A DNA stretch of 8,193 nucleotides from Rhodoferax sp. (GTDB taxonomy: Bacteria; Pseudomonadota; Gammaproteobacteria; Burkholderiales; Burkholderiaceae_C), in NCBI GenBank assembly GCA_028711355.1, contig JAQTSL010000156.1, positions 1 to 8,193 on the forward strand. Direction: 5' to 3'. A model generated the notes under the pieces. The model saw nothing but the letters and a program-made list of their open reading frames with translations, did not search any database and was not told the DNA's origin. Below, piece by piece: positions 6,747 through 8,193 of the stretch; position 1 is the stretch's first letter; every line of letters begins with the position of its first letter. The position numbers and the translations under genes were made by a program.

Positions 6747-7544
6747 TTAAATGTAATTGACCACCAGCAGCGCGGCTTCGATGATGAGCAACACCACCAA
6801 CAGCCGCACCGCGCCGGGCTGGATGGTAGCGCTGCTGGCGCGCCAGTGCGCGTCCAGACTGGCGGCCATCGGTACCACGGCTACTGCCAGGCTGAACAGC
6901 AGTACCTTGAGCAGGAAGCCCAGGCTCATCGTCAGGTCAAACACCTGCCCCACGGTGCGGGTAAAGCCGGGCAGGCCCCAGGGCGACAGGCCATACACCA
7001 CCAGGTACGCCAGCACCAGCGTGATGACGCCGCTGAACATGGCCAGCGCCAGCACCGAAAAACCGTCGGCCAGCACGCGTGGTAACAGGTTGCGGTGCAG
7101 TTGCGCCAAGTCCAGCTCGCGCACCCGCTGCACGCGAGCGCTGGCGCCGTCGGGCAGCGCACCCGCGTTGAAAGCCAGCCCGGCGCGCAGCGCCACAAAC
7201 AATGCGGCTGAGAGCGGAATCAGCTCCAGTACCAGCACCCGCACCACCATCTGCAAGGCGTATTGCGACAGCCCGTAGCTCAGTGCCGTGACCACCACGA
7301 TGCGGATCAGCACCAGGCTGAGCAGGCTCGATAGCGCGGTAAACCACGGCAGCACCAGCCAGGTGCTGACCACCAGGCGCTGCGCGGTGGCGGCGCGGTA
7401 GGTGTGGGTGTAGGACGAAGGCGACAGCAGCAACACCAGCACCAGCGCGCCAAAGTGCAGCATAAAAGCCCAACTGCGCAGCGCGCGCAGCAGCGTCGCT
7501 ACCAGGCGGCGCGGCGCAGTGGGCAGGGTGAGGCTGGCCGGCAT
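6747..7544 (-). CDS. MlaE-type ABC permease of an MCE lipid-transport system
   Basis: This 265-residue protein has the MlaE family length and five or six hydrophobic helices. The strongest mark is the conserved segment ELIPLSAALFVALRAG (107-122), matching the MlaE pattern of Glu, Pro and Arg-x-Gly that couples to the ATPase. Other hydrophobic spans lie at about 26-40, 60-90, 160-186, 205-230 and 246-263. The family forms the inner-membrane core of MCE transporters moving phospholipids between membranes. The ATG at 7544 is the longest start; the ribosome-binding site is poor. It lies upstream of the MCE gene, separated by 173 bp of repeat-bearing DNA instead of an ATPase gene. Assignment is good; direction and substrate of transport are unknown. 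Confidence 0.88.
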   Translation of the reverse strand: MPASLTLPTAPRRLVATLLRALRSWAFMLHFGALVLVLLLSPSSYTHTYRAATAQRLVVSTWLVLPWFTALSSLLSLVLIRIVVVTALSYGLSQYALQMVVRVLVLELIPLSAALFVALRAGLAFNAGALPDGASARVQRVRELDLAQLHRNLLPRVLADGFSVLALAMFSGVITLVLAYLVVYGLSPWGLPGFTRTVGQVFDLTMSLGFLLKVLLFSLAVAVVPMAASLDAHWRASSATIQPGAVRLLVVLLIIEAALLVVNYI

Positions 7545-7834
7545 GGGGTGATGATACTAAGATAGTGCGATATCGCGAGGCTGGGTACGAGGCAGGACCA
7601 CCCGAGTATCACAGGGGTAAGCCCTGCGCTTTAACCCGCAGCCACAAGCTTGCGCCTCTATTTGGCAAAACCCCAAGTTCACGCAGCGGCAGACACCTAA
7701 TTCCGTTTCCAAATCATTTGTGTCTAGGCGCGAAGCCGCAGGCAGTGCTGTAGCACGACAAGGCGAAGCAACAACGACACGGATGATTTAGAAATGGAAT
7801 AACGCACGCCGTTAATCACTGTCGGCCGGGCAAG
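7545..7834. other. Intergenic stretch with no convincing gene
   Basis: These 290 bp separate the Gly-rich gene from the MlaE-like gene, both on the minus strand. The content seen is a perfect 10-bp palindrome GCGATATCGC (7567-7576), 23 bp upstream of the permease ATG, and the 101-nt palindromic repeat at 7700-7800. A 62-codon plus-strand frame (7565-7753) runs into the repeat and has no coding character. The permease promoter should lie in 7545-7700, but no convincing -35/-10 pair was found. Confidence 0.6.
7700..7800. repeat. 101-nt imperfect palindrome with an internal hairpin
   Basis: Arms 7700-7724 and 7776-7800 pair over 25 positions read as plus-strand RNA: 21 Watson-Crick, three G-U (7705/7795, 7718/7782, 7719/7781) and one C-A mismatch (7710/7790). 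The 51-nt interior holds a second hairpin, GTGC-TGTA-GCAC (7745-7756), and two similar short pieces, GGCGCGAAGC (7727-7736) and GGCGAAGC (7762-7769). The design looks like a dispersed structured repeat. It may also end the helicase transcript, though no T-run follows. Confidence 0.75.
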
Positions 7835-8193
7835 TTAGCGCGGTCCGCCCGATCCACCGGAACGGCCACGGCTGCCAGATCGGTTGCCACCCCGATTGCC
7901 GCCCGGACGGCCGCCACCAAGGCCGCCACCGGGTGCGCCCGTGTTGCGATTGCCGCCGCCATAAGCACCGCCGCCGCCACCGCCACCGCCACGGCGCGCA
8001 CCACGGTCGCTCATCATGTCAACGCTGGTGCGCATCGGGTCGGGTTGGCCACCGGCGCGCGGCGCCAGTGTCGGGCCGCCGTAGCCACCGCCGTTACCAC
8101 CGCCGTAACCTCGTGCTGGGCGTTGCCCTGGGCCGCGTACGGCTTGTTCGGCCGCCGACAGATGGCTGCGGGGCTGAAATTCTTGCTCACCGC
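7835..8193 (-). CDS. Gly/Arg-rich C-terminal tail, probably of a DEAD-box RNA helicase (5' part off the window)
   Basis: The frame is open from the right edge to a TAA at 7837-7835, giving the last 118 residues of a longer protein. It begins GEQEFQPRSHLSAAEQAV and becomes almost pure Gly, Arg and Asn with GYGGG, GGNRGG and SGSRGRSG blocks. A short ordered-looking island, PDPMRTSVDMM (50-60), interrupts it. RGG-type low-complexity tails with such an island are typical of RhlE-like DEAD-box helicases in Comamonadaceae, where they bind RNA without sequence specificity. No helicase motif (DEAD, SAT, HRxGR) is inside the window, so this is recognition by tail style. A different RNA-binding protein is possible. 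Confidence 0.7.
   Translation of the reverse strand, partial: GEQEFQPRSHLSAAEQAVRGPGQRPARGYGGGNGGGYGGPTLAPRAGGQPDPMRTSVDMMSDRGARRGGGGGGGGAYGGGNRNTGAPGGGLGGGRPGGNRGGNRSGSRGRSGGSGGPR

Noticed and set aside
7565..7753. Plus-strand 62-codon frame in the right intergenic stretch
   Set aside because: It ends inside the palindromic repeat, has no ribosome-binding site and no recognisable character.
7700..7837. Integron attC site, because of a large imperfect palindrome near a GTTAGCG-like sequence
   Set aside because: No paired core sites in the right places, no cassette and no integrase. It fits a dispersed palindromic repeat better.
7816..8004. Minus-strand Ala/Val-rich 62-codon frame
   Set aside because: It is the alternative frame of the Gly-rich tail; GGC/GGT repeats read as Ala/Val codons when shifted.

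Overview
The window is high-GC, densely coded DNA of proteobacterial character. Gene styles point to Burkholderiales, most likely a Comamonadaceae relative of Rhodoferax or Polaromonas. The main hints are the RibD, the Bcr/CflA transporter, the MlaE/MlaD pair, the Gly/Arg-rich tail at the right edge, and two kinds of palindromic intergenic repeat. The assignment rests on recognition by eye, not on a search.

Left part (1-2954). A nearly complete ribD (riboflavin biosynthesis, minus strand) runs off the left edge. It is divergent from a plus-strand pair: a small four-helix CopD-like membrane protein and, 28 bp downstream, a Bcr/CflA-type MFS exporter that starts at TTG. The 138-bp divergent gap holds an 8-bp-stem hairpin in the ribD leader.

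Middle (3033-4883). An orphan 616-residue protein is encoded on the plus strand. It has one textbook EF-hand loop near the N-terminus, a Cys cluster in the middle and two or three transmembrane helices at the C-terminus. I cannot assign a function. It converges on the next cluster through a hairpin shared by both 3' ends.

Right part (4902-7544, minus strand). This is a lipid-transport-like cluster, in transcription order: MlaE-type permease, MlaD-type MCE protein, helical lipoprotein. The expected MlaF-type ATPase is absent. Its usual place between permease and MCE gene holds a 173-bp gap with an 81-nt REP-like inverted repeat. A 54-codon frame runs through that repeat and stops in an ATGA overlap with the MCE start. 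This is the most interesting arrangement in the window.

Right edge (7545-8193). A 290-bp intergenic stretch carries a 101-nt imperfect palindrome with 25-bp arms. Beyond it is the 3' end of a minus-strand gene encoding a Gly/Arg-rich tail, probably of a DEAD-box RNA helicase.

No tRNA, rRNA, CRISPR array, insertion sequence or integrase was seen.
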